This document shows positions 25,546 to 34,501 of a DNA stretch of 64,000 bases, piece after piece. The stretch spans positions 186,001 to 250,000 of the forward strand of contig CAIJLZ010000004.1 of the NCBI GenBank assembly GCA_903821605.1. The letters are read 5' to 3'. The stretch is from an uncultured Sphingomonadales bacterium. GTDB lineage: Bacteria; Pseudomonadota; Alphaproteobacteria; Sphingomonadales; Sphingomonadaceae. The position numbers and the translations under genes are program-made. A model generated the notes under the pieces. It saw only the letters and a list, made by a program, of their open reading frames with translations. It had not been told where the DNA came from and ran no database searches. Numbering within the stretch: the stretch's first letter is position 1; each line of letters begins with the position of its first letter.

Positions 25546-26364
25546 TTAGCGATATTCCGGCCAGACCAGCGAGGCCTCGCGGCTGTCGAGCGCGACCGCA
25601 CCGCGAATGTCGAGCGCCTCGCGCGCTTCAGACACGCTCATGTGAAACACGTCCTCGTACTTCGCCATGAAGAAGGGGCCGGACTGTTCACCCACATCCA
25701 TGCCGTGCCGTATCGCCGTGAGCGCAGTGGGGAAGGATTGCTGATAGTGTAGGCCCGTGCGTGCCAGCACCCGGAGCGAGCCGAGCAGTTGCCCGGCATT
25801 GATATAGCCAACCAGTTCCGGATCGAGGAAGCGCGGGACGTTGCTCAGGCGCGCGTAATAGGGGACCAACTCGCCGAGGATGTCGAACCCGCCGCCGCAA
25901 AGGATGTGTTCGAGATCGTGCGTCTGTCCGCTACGCAGCGAATAATATTCGAACTGGCTCTTCGGTTCAAAACGCGGAACAATGTCGATCTCGAAATTAT
26001 TGTCGGCAAGATAGGTGCCGAACACATGGCCAAGTGAGCCGGGCGGATAGCCAAGCAGGTCCTTGATTGTGAAGGTGGAGGAAAAGCCCTTGCTGAACCA
26101 GCGATCCAGTTCGGGCCAACGCTTGCGTTCCTGCGTGAACAGCTCTTCAATCCGATCGAGTGGCAGAATGTCGAACAGGATCGGATAGAGCCGATGCGTG
26201 TCAAATGAAGTGGGTAAGTCTTTGCCGCTGCGCCGCAGAAAGGCTGTTGCCACCCATTCGCGCAGGCGCGGTTCGTTGAGATAGGCCGACGAGCTGATCA
26301 GGGTACTGCTTTCGGTCGTCCTCTTCTGGACGCCACGCGCCAGATAGGGAACATCTTCTACCAT
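25546..26364 (-). CDS. COQ4-like protein
   Basis: The 272-residue protein contains HDLEH and a glutamate 12 residues later (His149, Asp150, His153, Glu165), the HDxxHx11E metal-binding motif of COQ4. COQ4 takes part in ubiquinone synthesis and is linked to oxidative decarboxylation of the ring precursor. Here the gene stands 17 bases after the AtuA-like gene, not with ubiquinone genes, which points to a role in catabolism, for example on a ring carboxylic acid. That function is an inference. Confidence 0.8.
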   Translation of the reverse strand: MVEDVPYLARGVQKRTTESSTLISSSAYLNEPRLREWVATAFLRRSGKDLPTSFDTHRLYPILFDILPLDRIEELFTQERKRWPELDRWFSKGFSSTFTIKDLLGYPPGSLGHVFGTYLADNNFEIDIVPRFEPKSQFEYYSLRSGQTHDLEHILCGGGFDILGELVPYYARLSNVPRFLDPELVGYINAGQLLGSLRVLARTGLHYQQSFPTALTAIRHGMDVGEQSGPFFMAKYEDVFHMSVSEAREALDIRGAVALDSREASLVWPEYR

Positions 26365-26381
26365 TGTCTTCTACTCCCGTT

Positions 26382-28196
26382 TCAGGCCAGCTCGCGCGCC
26401 ATCGCGGCGGTGATCCGGACAGGCATTTCAAGCAGATGCTGGCCCATGCTCTTGGCCGCTGCATCGAAGCGGGGTGAAATATTGATGCCGCCGCCCTGTG
26501 CATCATGGACCACGAAATTGATGGCGTGCGGGCCGGGCGCTTCATAGGCATCGACCCGCCCCGTGGACGGATCGTCAAACAGGTGGCGGTACCAGCCAGC
26601 GACGGCCTGCGGCGTCAAACTGGCGCGGATATAGGGCAGATATTCGGGCTTGCGCGCGATGGCGGCGACGTTGAAGAGCCGCCCCTTGTCGCCGCTGCGG
26701 GCATAGGCTAGCCGGATGAGTGGCACTTCCACGGTGCCATCGACCGGCACCGGCCCCGCTTCTGCCCGCACGATGACTGCCGGGTCGAAGCCACCCTGCT
26801 TCGGCGCGGTGAAGGGAACATCCTTGCCATCAAGGCGCACATGCGCCGTCACCCGGTCGCGGTCGATTAGGCCGAGGAACATGTCGGTCAGCGGAAAGGC
26901 CCGCGGGGCAGCGATGATCGGTGCAATGGAGGTGCCGACCGCCATATTGAGGATCGCGTTGGTCTGCTCGCGGCCGAACATCAAGGCGGAAGTCATGTCC
27001 TCGTGATCAACGACGATCTTGAGCAGCACTTCACGCGGCGACAGGGGCTGTGCGCGCGGGCCATAAGCCGTTTCGGTGCCGATCACCTCGACATGCTTGG
27101 TCTTCCAGTCAGGCTGATTGCGTTCCACCAGCAGGCGACTGGTGCGTTCCAGCAGGGCATCGGCGGTGCGCTGCGCCTTGCGGGCGGCATCAATGCCGGA
27201 AATCGGGATCAGGGCGACCGAACGCCACCCTATACTGAACGTGGCGCAGATCTTGAGGCTCTCAGTCGGCGCATAACCCTTGGCACCTGTCACCTTCACC
27301 CGGTTCGGCCCGACCTGCTCCAGCTTAAGACCGCTAAAGTCGCATACGACATCCGGCACGATATAGGCTTGCGGGTCGCTGACTTCGTAGAGCAATTGTT
27401 CGGTCACGGTACCGACCGAAACCAGCCCGCCGGTATTGTCCGCCTTGGTAATGACGAATGTCCCATCGGCATGGCATTCACCCACCGGGAAGCCGATGTT
27501 CGCCCAATCGGGCACGCTTTCCCAATCGGTGAACAGGCCACCGCTCACTTGTGCGCCGCATTCCAGCAGGTGGCCCGCCGTGGTGCCCGCCGCAAGCAGG
27601 TCATAATCCTGCGGTCCCCAACCGAATTCGTGGATCAACGGCCCAAGCATCAGCGCGCTATCGACGACCCGCCCGGTAATGACCATATCCGCCCCGGCTG
27701 CCAGCGCGGCAGCGATCGGGAAAGCGCCAAGATAGGCGTTGACCGCGCCGAGGCCTTCATCCGGCAATGCCATGCCGTTGAACATATCGCGCAGGCCTTC
27801 GGCTCGCAGTTGTGGTGCCATGGCTTCGATATCGTCGCCCGTGACCGTGGCCACGCGGATTTCCAGTCCCATGTCGCGCCCACGCTGGCGGATCATCTCG
27901 GCTAGACCTTCGGGGTTCATGCCGCCGGCATTGGTGACGACTTTAATGTTCCGGGTCTTGAGTTCGGCGAGATAAGGGCCAACATGCAGGTTGACGAAAT
28001 CGGGCAGAAAACCTGAATTGGGGTCGGCCACCTTCATCTGGCGGAAAAGGCCCATCGCCCCTTCGCCAAGGTAATCGAAGGCAAGATAGTTGAGATCCGG
28101 CACCCGCAGCAATTGCGGCACTGCGATCACGCTGTCATTAAGCGCGCCACTGGCCCCACCGATCCGTACGATCTTTTCCTGACCTGAACCCGCCAT
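26382..28196 (-). CDS. AtuA-like (DUF1446) protein, acyclic terpene utilisation family
   Basis: The 604-residue protein starts with VRIGGASGALNDSVIAVPQL and contains NAGGMNPEGLAEMIRQRG and a C-terminal small domain with LIRLAYARSGDKG. This is the AtuA layout known from the acyclic terpene utilisation cluster of Pseudomonas, where its exact step is not fully defined. The open frame starts at 28277, but ATG 28196 follows GAGAGGAATG and starts at the conserved region. It forms a pair with the COQ4-like gene and is divergent from an XRE/MmyB-type regulator, which may control it. Confidence 0.88.
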   Translation of the reverse strand: MAGSGQEKIVRIGGASGALNDSVIAVPQLLRVPDLNYLAFDYLGEGAMGLFRQMKVADPNSGFLPDFVNLHVGPYLAELKTRNIKVVTNAGGMNPEGLAEMIRQRGRDMGLEIRVATVTGDDIEAMAPQLRAEGLRDMFNGMALPDEGLGAVNAYLGAFPIAAALAAGADMVITGRVVDSALMLGPLIHEFGWGPQDYDLLAAGTTAGHLLECGAQVSGGLFTDWESVPDWANIGFPVGECHADGTFVITKADNTGGLVSVGTVTEQLLYEVSDPQAYIVPDVVCDFSGLKLEQVGPNRVKVTGAKGYAPTESLKICATFSIGWRSVALIPISGIDAARKAQRTADALLERTSRLLVERNQPDWKTKHVEVIGTETAYGPRAQPLSPREVLLKIVVDHEDMTSALMFGREQTNAILNMAVGTSIAPIIAAPRAFPLTDMFLGLIDRDRVTAHVRLDGKDVPFTAPKQGGFDPAVIVRAEAGPVPVDGTVEVPLIRLAYARSGDKGRLFNVAAIARKPEYLPYIRASLTPQAVAGWYRHLFDDPSTGRVDAYEAPGPHAINFVVHDAQGGGINISPRFDAAAKSMGQHLLEMPVRITAAMARELA

Positions 28197-28326
28197 CTTG
28201 CATTCCTCTCTCGTCCAAGGCCGACCGCGGCCTGATGCCTGTTGATCTTGTTTTTGGCCGCCCGGCAAGCTGCTCATGGTCTTTTAGGGAGCAGTAAGGC
28301 ATAGGGGTACTAGGTAAGTTTATCCT

Positions 28327-29214
28327 ATGACTGAGAGTGATAGTATGAAGCGAAGCAATCCCGTCGATCCGCGCCACTGGCGGTCACAGGAGTTGGCGAC
28401 CTTCCTGCGTTCACGGCGGGAAAGGCTGACGCCAGACGCTGTTGGCCTCCCTTCGGGCGAGCGCCGACGCGCCAAGGGCCTGCGCCGCGAGGAGGTGGCA
28501 AGTTTGCTCGGCGTTTCGCCTTCATGGTACACGAAGCTGGAACAGGGCATTGCTGGTTCACCCTCGCCGCGCTTGCTTGGCCGGATTGCAGATGTGCTGC
28601 GCCTGTCCCGTGTCGAACAGATCCAGTTGCTGCGCCTTGGCCTTGGCGATGCGGAAGCGACCAATCCCATCGCGGTCGAGGAAATTCTGCCTCCCGTCCA
28701 AGCCATTATCGATGCGATGCACAATCTGCCCGCCATGGTCGTGCGCGCCTCTCATGCGGACTATGTGGCCTCTAACGCAGCCGCCAGCGCCCTGTTCGGC
28801 GATTTCAGGAAATTCGCGGGCAATGGCAATCAGCTCATTTCGCTATTCACCCACGAACGCGCCCGCGATTCCCTGCCGGACTGGGAAGAATCCGCGCGCC
28901 GCCAGCTCGCGATGTTCCGCGCCGCCTTCGCCCGCAACGTCCACGACCCGGATATGCGGCGCTTCGTTGCCGAACTCTCGGCGAAAAGTCGCGAATTTCG
29001 GGCGCTTTGGCAATGTTATGACCTGCCCTCCCATGGCGCGCACAAGCTGGAGTATCGCCATGCCGACGGCCAGACTTACCAATTCCAGATGGTGACCTTT
29101 TTTGCGGATTCCGATTGCCAATACCGGTTGGAAGTCTTTTATCCCGAAGACGAACGGACCCGTCAGTGGCTGGCAGCCCTGATGGCGCAAGAAGGCGAAG
29201 CGTCCACGCATTGA
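28327..29214 (+). CDS. XRE-family regulator with MmyB-type ligand-binding domain
   Basis: The 295-residue protein has an N-terminal helix-turn-helix (LRREEVASLLGVSPSWYTKL, residues about 53-72) and a C-terminal PAS-like MmyB domain (residues about 120-290). Such regulators often act next to a divergent dehydrogenase or catabolic operon and respond to a small hydrophobic ligand such as a fatty acid. Here the divergent partner is the AtuA/COQ4-like pair. The start at 28327 has an imperfect dyad (TAGG ... CCTA, 28311-28327) immediately upstream; the ATG at 28345 is an alternative. Confidence 0.9.
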   Translation: MTESDSMKRSNPVDPRHWRSQELATFLRSRRERLTPDAVGLPSGERRRAKGLRREEVASLLGVSPSWYTKLEQGIAGSPSPRLLGRIADVLRLSRVEQIQLLRLGLGDAEATNPIAVEEILPPVQAIIDAMHNLPAMVVRASHADYVASNAAASALFGDFRKFAGNGNQLISLFTHERARDSLPDWEESARRQLAMFRAAFARNVHDPDMRRFVAELSAKSREFRALWQCYDLPSHGAHKLEYRHADGQTYQFQMVTFFADSDCQYRLEVFYPEDERTRQWLAALMAQEGEASTH

Positions 29215-29324
29215 GCCATAGGGGGAAGGGCACTATACCGCGAGTTGCCCCGCCGCACAGTTAGGCCCTTTGCCCCGCGATGCGGCTGAATGAGCCGCTG
29301 GCTGGAGCAGGGTGCCGCTTCATG

Positions 29325-29843
29325 CTATCCCGCTAGGGTGCCGGCATTGCGTCGTCGCCAAGCAATCCGGACCAGATCCGCGCCGACTTCGGCCTCAAGA
29401 TATAAGAGATCGCCCGCAAAGCCATAACGACGCGGCTGGTCGATGGTAGCAAAATTAGGATACCATGCCCCGGTCACATGATGGGTCACCACCCCCGCCG
29501 CCGCGTCCACACTAAACGTACCGAAATATCCGCTATAGGCGCGCAGCGACCGACCGAAGTCCGCATCCGGCACATCAAACATGGTCGGCGCATCCAGCAA
29601 GGGGCGGTTCGCCATGGATAGGTGACAGCTCATGTGGCCATCGGCGCTGTACATGATGAGGCCGATGGCATCGCGCCCGAACGGATGGCTTTCGGAGCCG
29701 TCGGGGTGATAGCTTGTCCAACACTCCAATTCCCACCCACCAATCAGGGCGGCAATTGCTTGCGCTTGCGTCATGTTCGGTGGAGAAAGCGGTGTCGGCA
29801 GCCCGGTGCGCCCACTGGTGGCCGCTGTGGTCGATGCGCTCAT
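29325..29843 (-). CDS. Lipocalin-like domain protein
   Basis: The 172-residue protein has the wording of the bacterial lipocalin-like family: IGGWELECWTSYHPDGS, then GLIMYSADGHMSCHLS and a strand near GAWYPNF. Such proteins bind small hydrophobic molecules or act as putative isomerases. No signal peptide is seen, so it probably acts in the cytoplasm. Its ATG at 29843 lies one base from the stop of the MFS transporter gene, so it is translationally coupled to the transporter and may accept or modify the imported compound. Confidence 0.78.
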   Translation of the reverse strand: MSASTTAATSGRTGLPTPLSPPNMTQAQAIAALIGGWELECWTSYHPDGSESHPFGRDAIGLIMYSADGHMSCHLSMANRPLLDAPTMFDVPDADFGRSLRAYSGYFGTFSVDAAAGVVTHHVTGAWYPNFATIDQPRRYGFAGDLLYLEAEVGADLVRIAWRRRNAGTLAG

Positions 29844-29844
29844 G

Positions 29845-31116
29845 TCATGCCCCTGTTGTCTGGCGCGTGGATATGCTCTGCCCCACCCCTTGCACCGGCA
29901 AGATCAGCAACCCGGCAAGGATCACGGCGGGTAGAAACGTCTGGAACGCGGACTGGTAACTGCCGGACGCATCATAGAGCGCGCCCACCAGTTGCAGTGC
30001 GCCCAGATTGAATGGCAGCATCGCGGTTGACATCAGCCCCATCGCCCGGCCCATTTGGGCGAGACCGAAGCGCCTGCCGACGATCACCGTCCACAATGGT
30101 ATCGCACCACCGACTGCCGAACCCGCCAGCAACGCGACGGCGAAGAGCACCGGATAGGATGGCTGCGCCAGCAATGTGCCCAGCAGCACCACGTTCAGCG
30201 CGACGACGACAAGGTACAGCCAGCGCGGGTCGGCGCGATCGGACAAAGCGCCGAGCACCAGCTTACCCACCACTGCGCCGCCCGACACTGCCGAAACGAG
30301 TGTCGCCCCTTGGCCCAAGGTGAAGCCCTGGTCCGTCGCATAGGCAACAAGGCACGATAACAGCGCCCCATTTGTTCCCATCACCAGGCCCACTGCCCCC
30401 GCGATCAGCCAGAAATCGCGCTGCCGCCACGCGCCCGGTTCCACCATTGGGGCCGCTTCGCGTTCGTCCGCGCGGTGCGCGGGCGTTTGTGTGGCACCGT
30501 CCGCAGGCAGAACCCTCAGCGCCAGCAAAAGGATCAGCACCCCGCCACCAAGTCCATAAATCGCCACGGCGCTGCGCCAATCACTGTTGTCGATCAGCAG
30601 GGCGAGGATGGGCACGACCACCACGCCGCCGCTCGACATGGCAACCGAGGATATTCCCAATGCAAGCCCCCGGCGTTCATGGAACCAGCGGGACACGAGC
30701 GTGGAGGCCACCACCGGCCCCAATGCGGATGCACCGGGAGCGAGCAGGAAAAATGTGGCGAGTAGTGCTTCAGTGACAGTGGTGGCAGCGGCGATTGCCG
30801 CCCAGCCGGCCGCGAACAGCACGGCCCCTGCCATGATCACCAGTCGCCCTGAAACCCGGTCGAGCGCCCGGCCCACCAATGGTGCGAAAATGGACATGCC
30901 GACCAGCGCGATCATCAGCCCACGGTTCACTTGGACGCGCTGCAGGCCGAAATCGGCGGCCAGCGGTTTTAGCAGAACCGAAAAGCCATAGGATATGCTG
31001 CCGATCGCCACCATCTGCGCGAAAAAGAGCAGTGCAAGGGCCTGCCACCGTCGCAAGTTTGCTCCGGCTCCGTGAAATGGATCGTCTGCCGCCAGGGCGC
31101 GCGTAACTGCGGTCAT
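29845..31116 (-). CDS. MFS transporter (monocarboxylate/oxalate-formate-like)
   Basis: The 423-residue membrane protein shows about 12 hydrophobic helices in the usual 6+6 layout, with the loop motif GRALDRVSGR after helix 2 and a long loop near the middle. The start at 31116 follows GGAGAG. It lies 23 bases after the TauD-type dioxygenase and is coupled to the lipocalin-like gene. In this gene run it is the best candidate for moving the desulfated (or still sulfated) organic acid across the inner membrane. The substrate is inferred only. Confidence 0.9.
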   Translation of the reverse strand: MTAVTRALAADDPFHGAGANLRRWQALALLFFAQMVAIGSISYGFSVLLKPLAADFGLQRVQVNRGLMIALVGMSIFAPLVGRALDRVSGRLVIMAGAVLFAAGWAAIAAATTVTEALLATFFLLAPGASALGPVVASTLVSRWFHERRGLALGISSVAMSSGGVVVVPILALLIDNSDWRSAVAIYGLGGGVLILLLALRVLPADGATQTPAHRADEREAAPMVEPGAWRQRDFWLIAGAVGLVMGTNGALLSCLVAYATDQGFTLGQGATLVSAVSGGAVVGKLVLGALSDRADPRWLYLVVVALNVVLLGTLLAQPSYPVLFAVALLAGSAVGGAIPLWTVIVGRRFGLAQMGRAMGLMSTAMLPFNLGALQLVGALYDASGSYQSAFQTFLPAVILAGLLILPVQGVGQSISTRQTTGA

Positions 31117-31139
31117 GCTCGGCTCTCCATTCTTGCCTG

Positions 31140-32006
31140 TCAGGGACAGGCTTTTTTCGGGCGATCACCCTCGACCGTTACCCGTTCAAGATGCCGCCAA
31201 CCGGTATAATCGGCAACACCGTAATGCTGGGTGGCACGATTATCCCAAATTGCAATCGAGCCCACTTCCCAGCGGAACCGCACCTGATATTCCGGGCGTT
31301 TCACTTCGTCGAGCAACACGCGCAACAAAGCGGCGCTTTCCTCGTCCGAAACGCCTAGAATATGGCTGGTGAATCCACTGTTGACGTATAGCACCCGCTC
31401 GCCCGTTTCCGGGTGGAGGCTCACCACGGGGTGCGTCTGCACCGGGTGTTGGGTCAGGAATCCGGCCTGCTTTTCCGGGGTGTCGAGATGGCGAATGAAG
31501 GTAAGCAGCCCATTATGTGCTGCATCGAGCGTTTCGATCCGCTGCTTCAACTGATCGTCGAGCCCGTTATAGGCCGCGACCATGTTCGACCATAATGTGT
31601 CCCCGCCTAGTGGCGGCAATTCGTGCGCCATCAAGACCGAGATGGCGGAAGGCTTGGCGCGGAAGGTGGTGTCACTGTGCCAGTGATCGGCGGCAGGCGC
31701 CGTAGCCCCTTCCTTCATACCGCCCAAGGAACGCAGGACCAGCATCTCCGGGAATTCAGGATGGCCAGCAAGCGGATGGACTTCCAGCGTCCCAAAGCGG
31801 CGCCCGAATGCCACATGCTGCGCACGGGTCGGCGTTTGGTTGTGCAGGAATACCACCTTGAACCGCAGCAATGCCTGATGGATCAGTGCGAATTCCTGAT
31901 CCGTGACATCGGCAATGTCCAACCCCGCGATCTCGGCGCCAATCAGCGGCTGGATCGGGTTGATCGTGACATGGGGTAAGTCTGCCAGCAGTTTATCAAG
32001 GGTCAT
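31140..32006 (-). CDS. TauD/TfdA-family 2-oxoglutarate-dependent dioxygenase
   Basis: The 288-residue enzyme has the iron facial triad of the family: His110 and Asp112 in HWHSDTTF, His261 in RATQHYG, and an arginine (about Arg275) for 2-oxoglutarate. The family includes taurine dioxygenase and the alkylsulfatase AtsK, which frees sulfate from alkyl sulfates by hydroxylation. Its place between a sulfatase and a transporter gene makes an oxidative sulfoester- or side-chain-cleaving role plausible. Strong RBS AGGAGAGGAAC precedes ATG 32006. Confidence 0.9.
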   Translation of the reverse strand: MTLDKLLADLPHVTINPIQPLIGAEIAGLDIADVTDQEFALIHQALLRFKVVFLHNQTPTRAQHVAFGRRFGTLEVHPLAGHPEFPEMLVLRSLGGMKEGATAPAADHWHSDTTFRAKPSAISVLMAHELPPLGGDTLWSNMVAAYNGLDDQLKQRIETLDAAHNGLLTFIRHLDTPEKQAGFLTQHPVQTHPVVSLHPETGERVLYVNSGFTSHILGVSDEESAALLRVLLDEVKRPEYQVRFRWEVGSIAIWDNRATQHYGVADYTGWRHLERVTVEGDRPKKACP

Positions 32007-32076
32007 GGTCGTTCCTCTCCTATCATCCTATCGTGTTACTGGTCCGTTGCTCTTCTTGTTCGGTGCGGCAAAGCGG

Positions 32077-34374
32077 TTAGTGCCGGGTAATCGTGACGCG
32101 ATTCACTTGTCCATCGGTGAAAGGGAAGCCGTGGCTTGTTCCTGCTGGATAGTCGCCCACCGGCGAGCCGGTATCGACCCCCACGCTGAAACCATCATCC
32201 AGCGCAAACGCCCCAATCGGACTTGCGGGCAGATCTTGCGAACCCGCAGGCTGGTCGTCCACGAATAAATGGATCGTGGCGGGCTTCCCGTATCCGCCAT
32301 AGTTGTCGAAATCGAAACGCAGCCGGTGCTGGCCGGGCGATAGCGGGGCGGTACCTGCAAGTTGTGCGGTCGCAAGATTGAACAGGCGATAGGTCAGCGC
32401 CGGAATGCCGTCGGGGCGAAGATAGACCGACCAGCCACCGGCTCCCCCGCCCACGGCAGCCACCACGCCCTGCGCGCCTTGTGCCAATGTCAGATCAGCG
32501 GTCATGGACCAAGACTGGCCCGCCGTGCGCGGCAGCGCGGATTCGGGAATGGAGCGCACGCCTTGCTCAAAGGTCATACTGGCGCGCCCTTGCGCCAGCG
32601 ACGGCAGCCCTTTTTGCGGCATCACATTGGCCAGCGGGAGCACCAGATTGCGTGCGGCCTCCGTGTCGAACAACGCTTTCAGTTCCGCCAGCTTTGCCGG
32701 ATGGCGAGCCGCCAGATCGCGGCTTTGCGAGAAATCCTTCGTCAGGTTGTACAGTTCCCAGACATCGTCTTCGAACTTATTCTGGCTCATGTTGGTCGGA
32801 GTCCACGGCTGCCGCCCGTGAAAGGCCGAAGCCATCCAGCCATGGTGATAGATCGCCCGGTTGCCGAATACTTCGAAATATTGAGTGGTGTGGCGCTCGG
32901 CCGCCTTATCGTCGGGTATCGTGTAGAGGAGGCTGGTGCCGTCCATCGACTTTTGCGCGATGCCGTCGATCTGCGCCGGTGCCGCGATGCCGACCGCGTC
33001 AAGGATGGTCGGCGCCACGTCGTTTACATGGCTGAACTGGCTTCGCAGATGGCCTGCCTCGGTGCCGACCCGCTGGGGCCAACTCATCACCATGCCATTG
33101 CGCGTCGCGCCGAGGTGGGAGGCGACCGTCTTTGCCCAGCGAAATGGCGTGTTCATGGCCCAAGCCCAAGCCGAAGGATAATGGCTGTTCGTGTCCGTGC
33201 CGCCCATCGTCTCGATTTGGGCAAGGCGCTGCGCATCGGTTTCCAAGCCCAACTGATAAGCGCCGATATAGTTGTTCGACCCGGAAATGCCGCCTTCCGG
33301 GCTCGCTCCGTTATCGCCCACCAAGTAAAACACCAAGGTGTTGTCATATTCGCCACTGGCGCGCAATTCATCCAGCAGGCGTCCGACTTGCGCATCGCTA
33401 TGGGCAAGGAAACCGGCATAGACTTCCATCAGCCGCGCCGCGACGCGCTTTTGATCGGGGGCGAGCGATGACCAGGCAGGCAACTGCGGCAAGCGCGGCG
33501 TCAATTTGGTGTTGGCCGGGATGATCCCCAGACGCTTCTGGCGCGCGAAACTCTCCTCGCGCATCGCGTCCCAGCCAGCATCGAACCGGCCCTTGAAGCG
33601 ATCGATCCATTCCTGCGGCGCCTGTAACGGCGCATGGGTCGCACCCGGCGCAAAATAGAGGAAGGCCGGGCGGTTCGGCTCCAGCGCGTTCTGCGTCTTC
33701 AGCCAGGAAATGGCCTTGTCAGCGATGTCCTGGGTAAAGTGATAGCCCGCCCCCGTCGGCGCATCGACGCTACGGGTGCCGTCATACACAGTGGGGGCGA
33801 ACTGGTCGGCCTCGCCGCCTTGAAAGCCATAGAATTTCTCAAAGCCTTGACCGGTTGGCCAGCGATCGAACGGGCCATTGGGGGTGACTTCGGAATCGGG
33901 CGTCTGGTGCCACTTGCCGAACGCGGCGGTGTTATAGCCAGCGCGGCGCAGGATTTCCGCAATGCTGATGGCGTCCTTGGTCTGGAAGCCACTGTAGCCA
34001 GGGCGAGAATCGGCGGAATTCATCACCGCGCCCATGTGGACGGCGTGGGGATTGCGCCCGGTCAGCAGCGAAGCGCGCGTGGGCGAACAGATCGCGGTGG
34101 TGTGGAAGCGATTGAAGCGCAGCCCTTCGCCAGCCAGCTTATCGAGCGCAGGCGTGGGAATGGGGCCGCCGAAAGCAGAGGTCGCGCCAAAGCCCACATC
34201 GTCGAGCATGATGACAATGATGTTGGGCGCGCCTTTGGGCGCTTGCTGGCGTACCGGAGAGGCGGTGTCGAAGGTGGAGGGCGCCGTCATGGCGGCAGGA
34301 TTTGCCGACTGGGCCGCAAGGGGCGCGGCGGCAAGTGCACAAAAGGCGGTCCCGATCGGGTGCTTCCAGTGCAT
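32077..34374 (-). CDS. Periplasmic arylsulfatase (type I, formylglycine-dependent) no. 1
   Basis: The 765-residue protein has a short signal peptide (HPIGTAFCALAAAPLAAQS) and the type I sulfatase motif CSPTRASLLTGRN with Cys96, which the formylglycine-generating enzyme converts into the catalytic aldehyde. LDDVGFG (Asp58/Asp59) provides calcium ligands. A C-terminal stretch of about 130 residues (from SWSMTADLTLAQG) looks like an added beta-sandwich. It is closely similar to sulfatase no. 2 at 37615, so the two look like duplicates on opposite sides of the TonB receptor gene. Expected to release sulfate from an organic sulfate ester in the periplasm. Confidence 0.93.
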   Translation of the reverse strand: MHWKHPIGTAFCALAAAPLAAQSANPAAMTAPSTFDTASPVRQQAPKGAPNIIVIMLDDVGFGATSAFGGPIPTPALDKLAGEGLRFNRFHTTAICSPTRASLLTGRNPHAVHMGAVMNSADSRPGYSGFQTKDAISIAEILRRAGYNTAAFGKWHQTPDSEVTPNGPFDRWPTGQGFEKFYGFQGGEADQFAPTVYDGTRSVDAPTGAGYHFTQDIADKAISWLKTQNALEPNRPAFLYFAPGATHAPLQAPQEWIDRFKGRFDAGWDAMREESFARQKRLGIIPANTKLTPRLPQLPAWSSLAPDQKRVAARLMEVYAGFLAHSDAQVGRLLDELRASGEYDNTLVFYLVGDNGASPEGGISGSNNYIGAYQLGLETDAQRLAQIETMGGTDTNSHYPSAWAWAMNTPFRWAKTVASHLGATRNGMVMSWPQRVGTEAGHLRSQFSHVNDVAPTILDAVGIAAPAQIDGIAQKSMDGTSLLYTIPDDKAAERHTTQYFEVFGNRAIYHHGWMASAFHGRQPWTPTNMSQNKFEDDVWELYNLTKDFSQSRDLAARHPAKLAELKALFDTEAARNLVLPLANVMPQKGLPSLAQGRASMTFEQGVRSIPESALPRTAGQSWSMTADLTLAQGAQGVVAAVGGGAGGWSVYLRPDGIPALTYRLFNLATAQLAGTAPLSPGQHRLRFDFDNYGGYGKPATIHLFVDDQPAGSQDLPASPIGAFALDDGFSVGVDTGSPVGDYPAGTSHGFPFTDGQVNRVTITRH

Positions 34375-34442
34375 CTTTCCCCCAACTCGAAAAATGCAGG
34401 ACGGGCGTTATGCTCTCATGGCCCTGCTTGTCTGTTGTGCAG

Positions 34443-34485
34443 AAAAAAGTTTCCCCCCGCCTGCCGGAGCAGAACGGAGGGAAAC
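34443..34485 (-). terminator. Intrinsic terminator between TonB receptor and sulfatase no. 1
   Basis: On the minus strand a stem (10 of 11 pairs, 34449-34459 with 34475-34485) is followed by six T residues. It lies 16 bases after the TonB receptor stop and 68 bases before the sulfatase start. It would reduce transcription into the sulfatase operon, or separate the two transcripts. Confidence 0.8.
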
Positions 34486-34501
34486 AATACTCAGCTTGGT
34501 A

